Source: JAWPMT01 sp965242775 (GTDB lineage: Bacteria; Bacteroidota; Bacteroidia; Cytophagales; Cyclobacteriaceae). Taken from it: a DNA stretch of 64,000 nt. Under the pieces are notes generated by a model. It saw only the letters and a list, made by a program, of their open reading frames with translations, was not told the DNA's origin and ran no database searches. This document shows, piece after piece, positions 54,117 to 62,655 of this stretch. How positions within the stretch are numbered: the first letter of the stretch is position 1; the number at the start of each line of letters is the position of its first letter. Location of the stretch: assembly GCA_965242775.1 (NCBI GenBank), contig CBDETI010000027.1:1-64000 (forward strand), written 5' to 3'. The translations under genes were made by a program, and so were the position numbers.

Positions 54117-55328
54117 ATGGAACGATTGCTTGTTTACACTATCTGTCTGATGCTGTTCGTAACGGTATCTGCGCAAGAAGATTCACTTAGTCGGTATGAT
54201 TATATTGGTAACTATGGCTCCTATGGCAACGAGAGTTGGGCCATGGTTCGAAAAAACCAAAAGACCGGTTTTATCGACAGGACCGGAAAAGTAGTGGTGC
54301 CCATAGAATATGATCGGATCTACTACTTTGGTAGCCTTGGCGCTCCAATGGCCATGGTTCAAAAGAACGGCTTCTATGGCCTAATGGATCGTACGGGTCA
54401 GTTACTACTTAATCCCGAGTATGATAAAATCTACTCTTTTGATCGCCGACGAAACAACTGGGCTATGATCGAGCGTCATGGTCTTTTCGGGTTCGTTGAC
54501 CGCTCCGGGGAGGTGGTCGTTCAGCCAAAGTATGACGAGATCGGCTATTTTGGTTCCAAGGGGGTCAATTGGGCTGTGGTAGAAAAATCCGGGCTGATGG
54601 GTTTTATCGATCCTACGGGAGAAGAGGTAGTGGCTTGTCGATACGATGCCATACATCGATACATGAGTGACCCTTCCTGGATAAAGGTGGAACAAAATGG
54701 TTTGTTTGGATTCTTAGATCGGTTAGGTCAGGAAGTCGTTAAGCCCCAGTACGATGAAATCACAGCCTTTGGCAGGCCAGCCCGGAATTATGCGCTGATT
54801 ATCAAAAATGGCTTTTATGGTATCATAGATCGTTCAGGTAAGGAGGTGGTAGCTGCTAAATATGAATACATCGAACCTTTTAACAGAAGACATCATAATT
54901 GGGCCATGGTAAAGCTTAATGGAAAATATGGATTTATTGATCGTAGCGGAGCAGTGGTCGTGCGGCCTGTTTACGATGAGATAAGTTCCTTCAATAAGAA
55001 TGGGAGAAAATGGGCAAGTGTGAGATTAGGTCGGCGACATGGTTTCATCGACTACTCCGGTAAAGAAGTGGTCACTCCTGCTGTCTATGAAGTAAATGCG
55101 GATTTCCGTGAGTTTTCGGAATTGTATTCGTCCAAAGGGGATCATCACAAGACACTTGGCGTAGTAAAGAACTACTGGATCAGTTCTTTCACCGGTGGGT
55201 ATGCAATACTAAAAAGCAAGAAGACACTCAAGATGGGCGTCATTGATGAAGACCTGGATGTAATCGTGCCCCTGGAGCACGAAAAGCTAATGATCGATGC
55301 CGATGGCAAGATCCACGTCTGGAACTAA
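54117..55328 (+). CDS. Secreted WG-repeat protein
   Basis: A 403-residue exported protein. The start is placed at ATG 54117, which gives the signal peptide MERLLVYTICLMLFVTVSAQ; an earlier ATG at 54021 lies before the terminator and would add non-family residues. About nine WG-type repeats follow, each with a G-[FL]-[IVM]-D-R-[ST]-G core, then E-V-V and YDEI, as in GFVDRSGEVVVQPKYDEI. WG repeats occur in many Bacteroidota proteins of unknown role, often surface or envelope. There is no T9SS tail and no catalytic domain. It stands alone between a terminator and a degenerate locus. Confidence 0.85.
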   Translation: MERLLVYTICLMLFVTVSAQEDSLSRYDYIGNYGSYGNESWAMVRKNQKTGFIDRTGKVVVPIEYDRIYYFGSLGAPMAMVQKNGFYGLMDRTGQLLLNPEYDKIYSFDRRRNNWAMIERHGLFGFVDRSGEVVVQPKYDEIGYFGSKGVNWAVVEKSGLMGFIDPTGEEVVACRYDAIHRYMSDPSWIKVEQNGLFGFLDRLGQEVVKPQYDEITAFGRPARNYALIIKNGFYGIIDRSGKEVVAAKYEYIEPFNRRHHNWAMVKLNGKYGFIDRSGAVVVRPVYDEISSFNKNGRKWASVRLGRRHGFIDYSGKEVVTPAVYEVNADFREFSELYSSKGDHHKTLGVVKNYWISSFTGGYAILKSKKTLKMGVIDEDLDVIVPLEHEKLMIDADGKIHVWN

Positions 55329-55433
55329 GTAATCTGCCGTTCGACGACTCCTTATCGTGGCTTGTCGATTTTGCTCTATAACGCTTAGATCAGAACTCTA
55401 CTTTCGTATTGTTCTTTTCAACAGCTATTTGTT

Positions 55434-55806
55434 ATGGGGCGTTTTGTCAGGAAATCTTGTTTACTACTTTGCTTAGCGATTGCGGCATTTGCCACATACG
55501 GACAATGTTCGAATGAAGCGGACCTGGAAGATGCTGGCACCAATGTCACGATTCCTACAGATGGTAGCTGCGATTCTCCTGGCGATGACGGCCTCACTTG
55601 TAACCTCAATGCCACTTTTTGGGATTTTGACGGCAACCTGACGGTACTCTCCTGCGCCACTGTAAATTTTCGCTGCGACAAACACGACCATGAGGATGGC
55701 CGCCTCTGCAATCGAATATCGACTGCCTAACTGGGATTCCGGAATTTACATGGTGAGATTTGAAGGCATGGAGGGTTCTTATACCTCCAAAATCATCAAG
55801 AGATAA
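55434..55806 (+). pseudogene. Remnant of a T9SS cargo gene (signal peptide fused out of frame to tail end)
   Basis: The 5' part encodes a 98-residue product starting at ATG 55434: signal peptide MGRFVRKSCLLLCLAIAAFATYG, then a Cys-rich segment. It ends at TAA 55728-55730. In another frame, bases from about 55717 to 55806 encode WDSGIYMVRFEGMEGSYTSK, followed by IIKR and stop: the terminal strand of a T9SS sorting domain. The middle of a normal T9SS protein, including the YPNP start of the tail, is missing. An internal deletion that shifted the frame explains this. The 98-residue product may still be made and exported. Confidence 0.7.
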
Positions 55807-55892
55807 TCTTCCTGCAAGTCCCCAGCTTCTCCCCGACGCAACCATAGGCAACAACATGTGCGTACTGCGACTGACCAAACCAGTCAGTTGCC

Positions 55893-56345
55893 ATGAAATA
55901 CCTCTCTACTTTCCTGTTCATAATTGTTGCATTCTTCACGGTTACTACGAGTGGCTATTGTCAATCACCCAAGGCAAAAAGTCATGTGCAGCTTTTGATG
56001 TTCTCCGGCCATACAGCTGAGCATACGGTGCATCTGAAGTGGTCCACCGTCGCGGAATCGGATAATATGGGATTCGAAGTGGAGCGGAGTATCGACGGCA
56101 TTAATTTTTCTACAAGGACCTTCGTGGAGGGCCATGGTACCACGAGACAACTCCGGAGATATCAGTTTCAAGAGCGAGCAGTGGCGGCGAATTGCTTTTA
56201 TCGACTTAAACAAATCGCCGGTGATGGTACCTTTTCGTACAGTCCTGTGATCCGCTTGGACCAGGGGAACCTATCCATGGAGACGGTCCAAACCACATCT
56301 TCGCTGACAATAACCCGCTCAGCCGGCGAGGGACGCAACCGGTAG
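55893..56345 (+). CDS. Truncated fibronectin III-like exported protein lacking its sorting tail
   Basis: A 150-residue protein with signal peptide MKYLSTFLFIIVAFFTVTTSGYCQ. The mature part is the single fibronectin-like domain that usually sits directly before a T9SS tail in Bacteroidota proteins: HLKWSTVAESDNMGFEVER, then SIDGINFSTRTFVEGHG and CFYRLKQIAGDGTFSYSPV. Normally a YPNP sorting domain follows; here the frame ends 27 residues later in a Ser/Thr/Arg stretch unrelated to a tail. It is likely a second cargo remnant, lying 86 bases after the first one. It could still be secreted to the periplasm. It converges with a minus-strand hydrolase gene. Confidence 0.6.
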   Translation: MKYLSTFLFIIVAFFTVTTSGYCQSPKAKSHVQLLMFSGHTAEHTVHLKWSTVAESDNMGFEVERSIDGINFSTRTFVEGHGTTRQLRRYQFQERAVAANCFYRLKQIAGDGTFSYSPVIRLDQGNLSMETVQTTSSLTITRSAGEGRNR

Positions 56346-56373
56346 CCATCGACGCAGTTTCAGGCCTTGCAAA

Positions 56374-56401
56374 TAAAAAAGGCCGTTAGTCGAAACGGCC
56401 T
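56374..56401 (-). terminator. Rho-independent terminator of the dienelactone hydrolase gene
   Basis: On the minus strand AGGCCGTT (56401-56394) and AACGGCCT (56387-56380) pair around TCGACT and run into TTTTTTATTT. It lies 17 bases after the stop of the minus-strand gene. Confidence 0.88.
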
Positions 56402-56417
56402 ATTGGTATCTTCTTTA

Positions 56418-57248
56418 TCAGAACGTCCGGGCAAACAAGGCCTGCATTTCAGCCCACGAGGATGAATCAGCCTCGGCATGATAAGCCAATGGCAATCCAA
56501 ATTTTTCACCATTGGCATCAGCTTCCGTGCTTGTGAAGCTATGAACTGCCCCGGGATAAGCAATGTATTGATAGTCAGCCTGGACAGCCTCCATGGAAGC
56601 TTTAAAAGCATCGACAGACTCTGCGGACACAAACGGGTCATCAGCACCATTACATACTAAAATTTTGGTTTTCAGCGTAGCTGGAGGGGCAATTGGCAAA
56701 CCCACACCGCTGTGGAAGGCTGCGACTGCATCCAGGTCATAACCCGCATTAGCCATGCTCAGGGCTACGGAGCCCCCAAAACAATATCCAATGGCTGCAA
56801 TTTTGTCCGCGTCAACATTTGGATGTTCCTGCAAGGTTTTCATCGCGGCTTCAAACTTGGCTTTGGCCTGATCTATATTGGCAAACACCATACCGGCAAA
56901 CTTGCCCGCATCCTCCGGGTGATCAGCAGTTTTACCGTCGCCATACATGTCAATAGCAAGTGCCACATAACCAAGATCGGCCAACATATCAGCCCGTCGA
57001 CGGGCATAGTCATTGTGACCCCACCACTCGTGGATCACCAGCACACCCGGTGCCTTTTGCGCTCCTTCAAGCTTATGTGCAAAATACCCGTTCATGTTGA
57101 TTGTATCAGTGGAGTAAGTGACTTCCCCGGTTGGCCCTGCTTGAGGAGCTTCCGTGGCGGCCTCGCTGCCGGATTCACTTTGTTGCGGGCCCCCGCAGCT
57201 CACAAAGACCAGCACTGCCACGAGATAGGTTAAGTTGATTTTTTTCAT
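56418..57248 (-). CDS. Dienelactone hydrolase-family lipoprotein
   Basis: A 276-residue alpha/beta hydrolase. The N-terminus has a lipobox VFVSC (Cys18) followed by a Ser/Glu-rich linker, so it is anchored in the envelope rather than cytoplasmic as classical family members. The catalytic triad is visible: the nucleophile Cys156 in IGYCFGGS, an acid in GADDPF (Asp203/204) and His236 in GAVHSF. IHEWWGHND is the family oxyanion region. Substrates are probably small esters or lactones; degradation of dienelactone is not implied, since the usual aromatic genes are absent. It is transcribed alone and has its own terminator. Confidence 0.9.
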   Translation of the reverse strand: MKKINLTYLVAVLVFVSCGGPQQSESGSEAATEAPQAGPTGEVTYSTDTINMNGYFAHKLEGAQKAPGVLVIHEWWGHNDYARRRADMLADLGYVALAIDMYGDGKTADHPEDAGKFAGMVFANIDQAKAKFEAAMKTLQEHPNVDADKIAAIGYCFGGSVALSMANAGYDLDAVAAFHSGVGLPIAPPATLKTKILVCNGADDPFVSAESVDAFKASMEAVQADYQYIAYPGAVHSFTSTEADANGEKFGLPLAYHAEADSSSWAEMQALFARTF

Positions 57249-57367
57249 AAGTCAATTGGTTTATATGGGTTGGATTCTGAGGTAAACCTAATCATTCCAC
57301 AAATGAGAAAGGTCTTAGCCGTCATTTGCAGATCACTTATGTGTTCAAATAGATTAAATTCACCTCT

Positions 57368-58396
57368 ATGAGATTTTATTTTCATCTCGTGTTAGCCGTA
57401 TTGCCGATATTGGCTTTCAGTCAGGGTAAATCCCGTTATAGCCGAGCACATCTCGACAACCTTCCCACTCCGCCAGATTATCAGTCGATCAGACACTGGA
57501 TAGCTCATCCGGAGCAATCCGATATGGCCGACATGACCCCAGGAACCGGACAGTTACAAGACAAACAATCTCAAGCTTCGGTGGATGTATTCTTTGTTTA
57601 TCCTACCATTTACAGCAAAAAGCAAAAGCCTGCCAACCCCTGGAACGCCGATATCAACGATGATCACCTGAACAAGGAAATTGCAGAATCCACCATTAAA
57701 AACCAGGCCACTGTTTTCAATGGTAGCGCCAAAGTATATGCACCACTCTATCGACAGGCACATATTGAAGTGTTTGATACCAAAGACCTGATATTAAAGC
57801 AGAAAGCGCTGGATATTGCCTATGAGGATGTCAAAAAGGCATTTCGATATTACCTGGATAATTACAATGCGGGTAGGCCGATTATCATTGCCGCTCATAG
57901 TCAGGGGACGCTTCACGCCGCCCGGCTACTCAAAGATTTTTTCGATGAAAAACCATTGACTCAATCACTGGTGGCAGCTTACCTGGTTGGGATGCCCTTG
58001 GCGCTGGACCTGTTTGAAGCCATCAACCCTTGTGAAAGTGCGGGTGATACAGGATGCTGGGTCAGTTGGAATACCTACGCTAAAGGCTGGTATCCCGAAT
58101 CCTTCAAAGTACGCTATCAAAATGCACTATCCACCAATCCCTTGAACTGGAAAATCGACGAAACCTATGCGCCTGCATCCAGGAACTTGGGGGGTGTTTT
58201 GCGCAAATTCAAGATCATTCGGCCTGCAATGAATGACGCGCAGAACCATCGGGGAGTACTTTGGATCAGCAAGCCCAAGTTCTTCGGGAACTTCCTCATG
58301 AACTGGAAAAGATACCACGTGGCCGACTATAATCTTTTCTATATGAATATCAGGGAAAATGTGGCCTTGCGCGTTGCCAATTTTTCTGATCAGTAA
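57368..58396 (+). CDS. Secreted DUF3089 family alpha/beta hydrolase
   Basis: A 342-residue exported protein with signal peptide MRFYFHLVLAVLPILAFSQ. It matches DUF3089: HWIAHPEQSDMADMTPG, VDVFFVYPTIYSKKQ, YAPLYRQAHIEVF and the nucleophile-elbow IIIAAHSQGTLHA with the likely active-site Ser. The family resembles lipases and esterases, but no substrate is known. The last seven bases overlap the end of the convergent gene on the other strand. No promoter of the TAnnTTTG type is clear upstream. Confidence 0.88.
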   Translation: MRFYFHLVLAVLPILAFSQGKSRYSRAHLDNLPTPPDYQSIRHWIAHPEQSDMADMTPGTGQLQDKQSQASVDVFFVYPTIYSKKQKPANPWNADINDDHLNKEIAESTIKNQATVFNGSAKVYAPLYRQAHIEVFDTKDLILKQKALDIAYEDVKKAFRYYLDNYNAGRPIIIAAHSQGTLHAARLLKDFFDEKPLTQSLVAAYLVGMPLALDLFEAINPCESAGDTGCWVSWNTYAKGWYPESFKVRYQNALSTNPLNWKIDETYAPASRNLGGVLRKFKIIRPAMNDAQNHRGVLWISKPKFFGNFLMNWKRYHVADYNLFYMNIRENVALRVANFSDQ

Positions 58397-58944
58397 GGCT
58401 GTCGTACTTGCGATTCGACCGTCATACTGTTGTCTGCGAAATGCACCTCCAGTGTAGATGCCTCCAGTTCCAGTCCATTTTCTTCGGCATAGGCGGCAAA
58501 CAGTCGCTCAATGCGAATAGGATTTGGCCGTACCAGCGGATGCATGCTCAAAAAGACCGCCAACTTCCTTTCCGAAACTAATTCTAAAACCTCGAAGTTG
58601 CTGGGGATTTCTGCCATACCACCCTCCAGCGCTACGCCTATGAATTGTTCTACCTCGTCATTGTCCAGTGAGTCATTCTGATAATTGACTACCGCCAGGT
58701 TACCCGTCAACGAGCCCCCCTGGATTCGATTGCGGCATTCATTCCAGATGTCCTCCAGTTCCGGGTGCGCGTAATAACCTTTGAAGTATTTCCCGACAAT
58801 ATTGCGTCGTTCGCCTTGCAACTCGTAAACCACCACCTCCTTAAAGCCTCCCAGCAGGTAGTAGATGCTGCTTCCGATGATAACGAGCAACACGGTGATC
58901 AATCCGATCCAAAGTCCCTTTTGCCAATTCAAGCTTAACGCCAT
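58390..58944 (-). CDS. Membrane-anchored hypothetical protein (GyrI-like effector-binding fold possible)
   Basis: A 184-residue protein with one N-terminal membrane segment (GLWIGLITVLLVIIGSSIYY) and a soluble part probably outside the membrane. The soluble part has alternating strands and helices with EQFIGVALEGGMAEIP and ERKLAVFLSMHPLVRPNPIR, a pattern seen in GyrI-like small-molecule binding domains. The assignment is tentative. The gene is convergent with the DUF3089 gene and overlaps it by seven bases, so the two are probably independent. Confidence 0.7.
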   Translation of the reverse strand: MALSLNWQKGLWIGLITVLLVIIGSSIYYLLGGFKEVVVYELQGERRNIVGKYFKGYYAHPELEDIWNECRNRIQGGSLTGNLAVVNYQNDSLDNDEVEQFIGVALEGGMAEIPSNFEVLELVSERKLAVFLSMHPLVRPNPIRIERLFAAYAEENGLELEASTLEVHFADNSMTVESQVRQPY

Positions 58945-59149
58945 AGTATTCAGGTATGGATCGAAATTACCGAAACTCGTTGGAAATGTTTAGCCGTTTT
59001 TGGAGAGATAGGCCGGTGCCAACCCTCAGAGGATATTCCTGCTGTCCGCTTTACTCCCTTGCCGTCGTGCCCGCTGCCATCAGGTCTAGCTGGCCAGGCA
59101 GTCCCCCCTGGATCAAACCAGCGTCCCGGATGGGACCAGGTGGGGCGAT

Positions 59150-59170
59150 ATTGGAAGCTAGCCTTCCAAT
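59150..59170. repeat. Hairpin overlapping a stop codon
   Basis: ATTGGAAG (59150-59157) and CTTCCAAT (59163-59170) flank CTAGC. The stop codon of the minus-strand gene, at 59158-59160, lies in the loop. No T-run follows on either strand, so it may stabilise the 3' end rather than terminate. The 213 bases from 58945 to 59157 hold no gene I can support. Confidence 0.4.
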
Positions 59171-59559
59171 AATTTCTTCAGTGCGCTTTTGGCTTCAGGT
59201 GTACCACTGATAGTCCAGCTAATACCACCCCGATCCGGCGCTATTTCCAGCCGGAATCTTAGAAAAGGGCAACATTCATGCTCCGCGAGTATGTAGTGAA
59301 CAACTTCCATAAGGGTGTCGTCTTTGTCTTCAAAAAGTAAAGTGATGCTTTTCTCCGTTTCCTCCATTTCTTTCACCCGGGAAAGTACCTTTTTCTGGAT
59401 TTCCCCTTTTCTTTTTTGCAACTCGGAAAAGGTCAGTTTGCAGGCAAAATCTACACTGCTAGTTTCATTACTTCCTTCTTTTTCACTTTGACTTACGGCG
59501 GAAAATGGAGTGGCCAGCAGCCCGAGATAAGTGAATGTTGAAATTAAAAACCGTTTCAT
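59158..59559 (-). CDS. Exported protein with ECCPFLRF motif, divergent from a MerR regulator
   Basis: A 133-residue protein. The start at 59559 gives the signal peptide MKRFLISTFTYLGLLATPFSAVS; a longer frame begins inside the regulator's operator and is rejected. The rest matches a small family of unknown role seen, from memory, beside MerR genes and in mercury-resistance regions: FACKLTFSELQKRKGEI, a helix rich in Lys and Glu, then HYILAEHECCPFLRFRLEI and GISWTISGTPEAKSALKKLL. Two adjacent cysteines plus one upstream Cys could bind a soft metal. Most homologues I recall have no signal peptide, so an exported form is unusual. The gene is controlled by the divergent promoter at 59577-59610, and likely by the MerR protein. 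Confidence 0.72.
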   Translation of the reverse strand: MKRFLISTFTYLGLLATPFSAVSQSEKEGSNETSSVDFACKLTFSELQKRKGEIQKKVLSRVKEMEETEKSITLLFEDKDDTLMEVVHYILAEHECCPFLRFRLEIAPDRGGISWTISGTPEAKSALKKLLEG

Positions 59560-59576
59560 ATTTCTTATTTTTAACC

Positions 59577-59610
59577 CAATGGTAGGCCTTGGAGTATACT
59601 CCCAAGACAA
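59577..59610 (-). promoter_or_regulatory. MerR-type stretched promoter of the ECCPFLRF gene
   Basis: On the minus strand TTG (59610-59608), a 23-base spacer and TACCATTG (59584-59577), one base off TAnnTTTG. The spacer is at the long end for Bacteroidota promoters, and the MerR operator (59588-59606) fills it. This is the layout in which MerR proteins twist DNA to activate. The leader would be about 10 bases. Confidence 0.6.
59588..59606. promoter_or_regulatory. MerR-family operator
   Basis: CTTGGAGTATACTCCCAAG is a near-perfect dyad with the exact core GAGTATACTC (59592-59601), 12 bases before the regulator's ATG at 59619. It sits between the two divergent starts. Confidence 0.7.
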
Positions 59611-59618
59611 GTATTTCA

Positions 59619-60014
59619 ATGGAAAAATTGATGTTCATAGGAGATCTTTCCGAAAAGTCAGGATTTAGTAGGGATACCATCAGGTGGTATGAAAGCCGCA
59701 ACCTGATCAATTCAGCACGTTCGTCGCTGAGTCGTAACGCCTACCGTGTATATGATGAAGAGGCACTTGCTCAGCTACGGATGATCAAGTGTCTGAAGGG
59801 CATGGGATTTACGCTCAATGAGATCAGGGAGATGCAGATCTTAGACCAGCAGGCAAGGATCAACTGCTCGTCTGTCGGAGAGAAAATGGCATCGAAAATT
59901 CGGCAGGTCGACGACCAGATAGCGCAGCTGTTGGAAGTCAAATCGCGCATTTTGCAGCTTCAGGAAACCTGTGCTGGAGATTGTAAAGAAGAAATGATGA
60001 AAAAGGGTCTCTGA
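59619..60014 (+). CDS. MerR-family regulator with metal-site cysteines
   Basis: A 131-residue regulator. The N-terminal winged helix-turn-helix has FIGDLSEKSGFSRDTIRWYE, then YRVYDEEALAQLRMIKCLKG and MGFTLNEIREM, followed by a long dimerisation helix. Cys83, Cys118 and Cys122 are placed close to the three metal-binding cysteines of the mercury regulator MerR (Cys82, Cys117, Cys126), although the last spacing is shorter, so the metal may differ. The ATG at 59619 is chosen because MEKLMFIG fits the family N-terminus. It most likely senses a soft metal and activates the divergent gene. Confidence 0.88.
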   Translation: MEKLMFIGDLSEKSGFSRDTIRWYESRNLINSARSSLSRNAYRVYDEEALAQLRMIKCLKGMGFTLNEIREMQILDQQARINCSSVGEKMASKIRQVDDQIAQLLEVKSRILQLQETCAGDCKEEMMKKGL

Positions 60015-60073
60015 ATAAGGGATCGACACCACCAGTATTTCTGCAAAAATCTTCTTTGTTACGGGACTTCCAT

Positions 60074-60787
60074 ATGGTAATTCCTAATTTTGGCTTCGTG
60101 AACTTCGAGGAGTATTTAAAGTCAAAGAAGATTGACCCTGTTCGTTACAAACGAGCCGAATCGGAGCAATTTGAGCAGTTCCAGCTCCTTTTTGAGCAGG
60201 TGCATCCCGATAGTTTCACACATCAAAAACTATTTCTGATCAACCAGATCCGGAGGAGATTTGTCTTAAATGAGGAGGTAGGCGCCGCTAAACCCGCCAA
60301 AAATTTACCGACCCCAGACAATAGAGCCGACAGTACTGGTTCCTCGGAAGCGAAAAAACCGGTCTTTAAGCCCAAAATGGCCAAGCCTCGTGTGGCGCCT
60401 GCAAAGGGAAAGGAATCAGAGGCCAAAGAAGGCGTAGCGCCTAAGAAGAAACCTCAAATGAAACCACGGGTCCCCAGCTCAACGATGGCCAAAAAGCCGG
60501 TGGTCAAGCCACGTATACCTCCAGCTACGAATAGTACCGAACCAGCTGACACATCGCCAGCAAAACCTCCTGGTCCAGGAAAAAAACCGCAAATCAAGCC
60601 CAAAATACCAGGTGCCACCGGAGGCAATAAAAAGGAGGAAACATCCAAGGTCACCCCGAGTAAAAAGCCTCAGATGAAACCGAGAATCCCAAAACCTCAG
60701 GGAGCGGCGGATAAAAACGCATCGTCAGCTACTCAGGAACCAAAAAAGAAAACACAATTAAAACCTAGAATACCCCCCAGAAAGTAA
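60074..60787 (+). CDS. Pro/Lys-repeat protein at the head of the kbl operon
   Basis: A 237-residue protein. An upstream TTG at 60056 is possible, but ATG 60074 is preferred. The first 60 residues form a compact, helical conserved-looking domain: FGFVNFEEYLKSKKIDPVR, then SEQFEQFQLLFEQVHP and QKLFLINQIRRRF. The rest is a disordered, strongly basic tail with six imperfect repeats of the form KKPQ-[MI]-KPR-[IV]-P. There is no signal peptide, so it is cytoplasmic and may bind nucleic acid or ribosomes. I recall similar N-terminal domains in other Bacteroidota, also with variable tails. The stop is four bases before kbl. No function is known. Confidence 0.7.
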   Translation: MVIPNFGFVNFEEYLKSKKIDPVRYKRAESEQFEQFQLLFEQVHPDSFTHQKLFLINQIRRRFVLNEEVGAAKPAKNLPTPDNRADSTGSSEAKKPVFKPKMAKPRVAPAKGKESEAKEGVAPKKKPQMKPRVPSSTMAKKPVVKPRIPPATNSTEPADTSPAKPPGPGKKPQIKPKIPGATGGNKKEETSKVTPSKKPQMKPRIPKPQGAADKNASSATQEPKKKTQLKPRIPPRK

Positions 60788-60791
60788 CAAC

Positions 60792-61982
60792 ATGTACCAA
60801 ACCCTCAAAACCAAACTTGACAAGGAAATCGCCGATATCAAAGCGGCAGGCCTATACAAACAGGAGCGAATTATCGCCTCAACCCAGGATGCGGTGATCA
60901 AGCTGGAAGACGGATCGGAAGTGATCAACTTTTGCGCTAACAACTACCTCGGACTCTCGTCACACCCGCAAGTAATTGAGGCAGCCCACGCCGCCATTGA
61001 TTCGCGCGGCTACGGCATGTCGTCGGTCAGGTTCATCTGTGGTACCCAGGACATCCACAAGCAGCTTGAGGCGAAGATCTCTGAATTTTTAGGCATGGAA
61101 GATACTATTCTCTATGCCGCAGCCTTTGATGCAAATGGCGGTGTTTTCGAACCGTTACTGGGCCCTGAAGATGCCATAATTTCTGATGCGCTGAATCATG
61201 CTTCAATCATCGATGGTGTGAGACTTTGCAAGGCACAACGTTTCCGATACGCACATAATGACATGGGAGATCTGGAAGCCAAATTGCAAGAAGCTGCCTC
61301 CGCGAAGGTCAAATTGATCGTCACTGATGGTGTATTCTCGATGGATGGCACCATTGCACAATTGGACAAGATCTGCGAGCTGGCGGAGAAATATGATGCT
61401 GTAGTTATGACCGATGAATGTCATTCTTCCGGGTTTATTGGGAAGACCGGACGCGGGGTACATGAACATAGAGGTGTCATGGATAAGGTTGACATCATCA
61501 CCGGCACACTGGGGAAAGCTCTTGGAGGTGCTTCGGGGGGATTTACCTCAGGCAAGAAGGAAATCATCGATATCCTCAGGCAACGATCCAGGCCCTACCT
61601 CTTCTCTAATACCCTGGCACCTTCGATTGTAGGAGCGTCCATTGCCGTGATTGATATGCTCTCCGAAACCACCGAACTGAGGGACAAGCTCGAGGCCAAT
61701 ACCAAATACTTTCGGGAAAAGATGACGGCTGCTGGCTTTGACATCAAGCCGGGTGAAAGTGCCATTGTTCCGATCATGTTGTACGACGCGGTGCTCTCGC
61801 AGCAAATGGCGGCTAAGTTGTTGGAAAAAGGTATTTACGTGATTGGTTTTTACTTCCCGGTGGTTCCAAAGGGGCAAGCAAGAATTCGTGTTCAACTGTC
61901 GGCGGTCCATGACCAGGGACATCTGGACCAGGCCATTGCTGCTTTTACGGAAGTGGGCAAGGAATTGGGGGTTCTAAAGTAA
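60792..61982 (+). CDS. kbl: Glycine C-acetyltransferase (2-amino-3-ketobutyrate CoA ligase)
   Basis: A 396-residue PLP enzyme of the alpha-oxoamine synthase family. It splits 2-amino-3-ketobutyrate with CoA into glycine and acetyl-CoA, the second step of threonine breakdown. Motifs include FCANNYLGLSSHP, GMSSVRFICGTQDIHKQLE, DECHSSGFIGKTGRG and the PLP lysine Lys242 in TLGKALGGASGG. Length and residue positions match the E. coli enzyme closely (there Lys244). The adjacent threonine dehydrogenase (tdh) gene is absent from this window. It is the second of three tightly spaced genes; a GNAT gene starts four bases after its stop. Confidence 0.95.
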   Translation: MYQTLKTKLDKEIADIKAAGLYKQERIIASTQDAVIKLEDGSEVINFCANNYLGLSSHPQVIEAAHAAIDSRGYGMSSVRFICGTQDIHKQLEAKISEFLGMEDTILYAAAFDANGGVFEPLLGPEDAIISDALNHASIIDGVRLCKAQRFRYAHNDMGDLEAKLQEAASAKVKLIVTDGVFSMDGTIAQLDKICELAEKYDAVVMTDECHSSGFIGKTGRGVHEHRGVMDKVDIITGTLGKALGGASGGFTSGKKEIIDILRQRSRPYLFSNTLAPSIVGASIAVIDMLSETTELRDKLEANTKYFREKMTAAGFDIKPGESAIVPIMLYDAVLSQQMAAKLLEKGIYVIGFYFPVVPKGQARIRVQLSAVHDQGHLDQAIAAFTEVGKELGVLK

Positions 61983-61986
61983 AGGC

Positions 61987-62460
61987 TTGATCTCCATAAG
62001 GTCATTTGCGCCTGGTGACCAGGATTTCTTAAGAGAAATGCAATATGAGGCCTTGTTTGTGGCACCAGGATCGACACCTTTTCCTATATCGATCCTGGAT
62101 GAACCACACATACGCAAATATTATATCGAATGGGGAAGGCGCGGGGATCAGGCTTTTATTGCCCAAAATGAGAAGCAGCCTGTAGGTGCGGTTTGGTCGA
62201 GGATTTTCCCGAAGACGGAACCGGGTTACGGCTTTGTGGCCGAGGACGTACCGGAGCTTAGTATGGCACTAGTCGCCTCGAGTCGTGGCCAAGGAGTAGG
62301 CACCAGGTTACTCAATTCGATGATCCAGGAGCTGAAGAAACACCATCGTGGGGTGTCTCTTAGTGTCGATCGAAGTAACCCCGCATTCCGCTTGTACCAA
62401 AGAATGGGCTTTCATGTGGTGAAGGCGGAGGGAAATCCAACTATGGTTCAGTGGTTTTGA
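61987..62460 (+). CDS. GNAT-family N-acetyltransferase
   Basis: A 157-residue acetyltransferase. The acetyl-CoA loop is SRGQGVGTRLLNSMI, with the preceding strand ELSMALVASS and a late NPAFRLYQRMGFHVV motif B. It uses a TTG start at 61987, four bases after the kbl stop, with no ATG available. The substrate is unknown. It is part of the kbl operon by spacing. The 195 bases that follow show only weak secondary structure and no gene I can support. Confidence 0.9.
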   Translation: MISIRSFAPGDQDFLREMQYEALFVAPGSTPFPISILDEPHIRKYYIEWGRRGDQAFIAQNEKQPVGAVWSRIFPKTEPGYGFVAEDVPELSMALVASSRGQGVGTRLLNSMIQELKKHHRGVSLSVDRSNPAFRLYQRMGFHVVKAEGNPTMVQWF

Positions 62461-62655
62461 TGCGGATTTTGAGAAGTTCAGGGTATTCAAACTCCTCTTA
62501 ATGACACTTCCAGAATAACATCCGTACTAAACAATAGCGATTTTATCATACAAAACGGATATAAAAGATCAAGGTATAATTCATGGATATAGAGTCTTCT
62601 CACTTAACGTTAGATGGGAAAGGACTAATTTCGGTAGACAAAACAACTATCAAAC

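Noticed and set aside
58956..59210. An 84-residue plus-strand frame
   Set aside because: It overlaps the end of a better minus-strand gene and has no recognisable domain.
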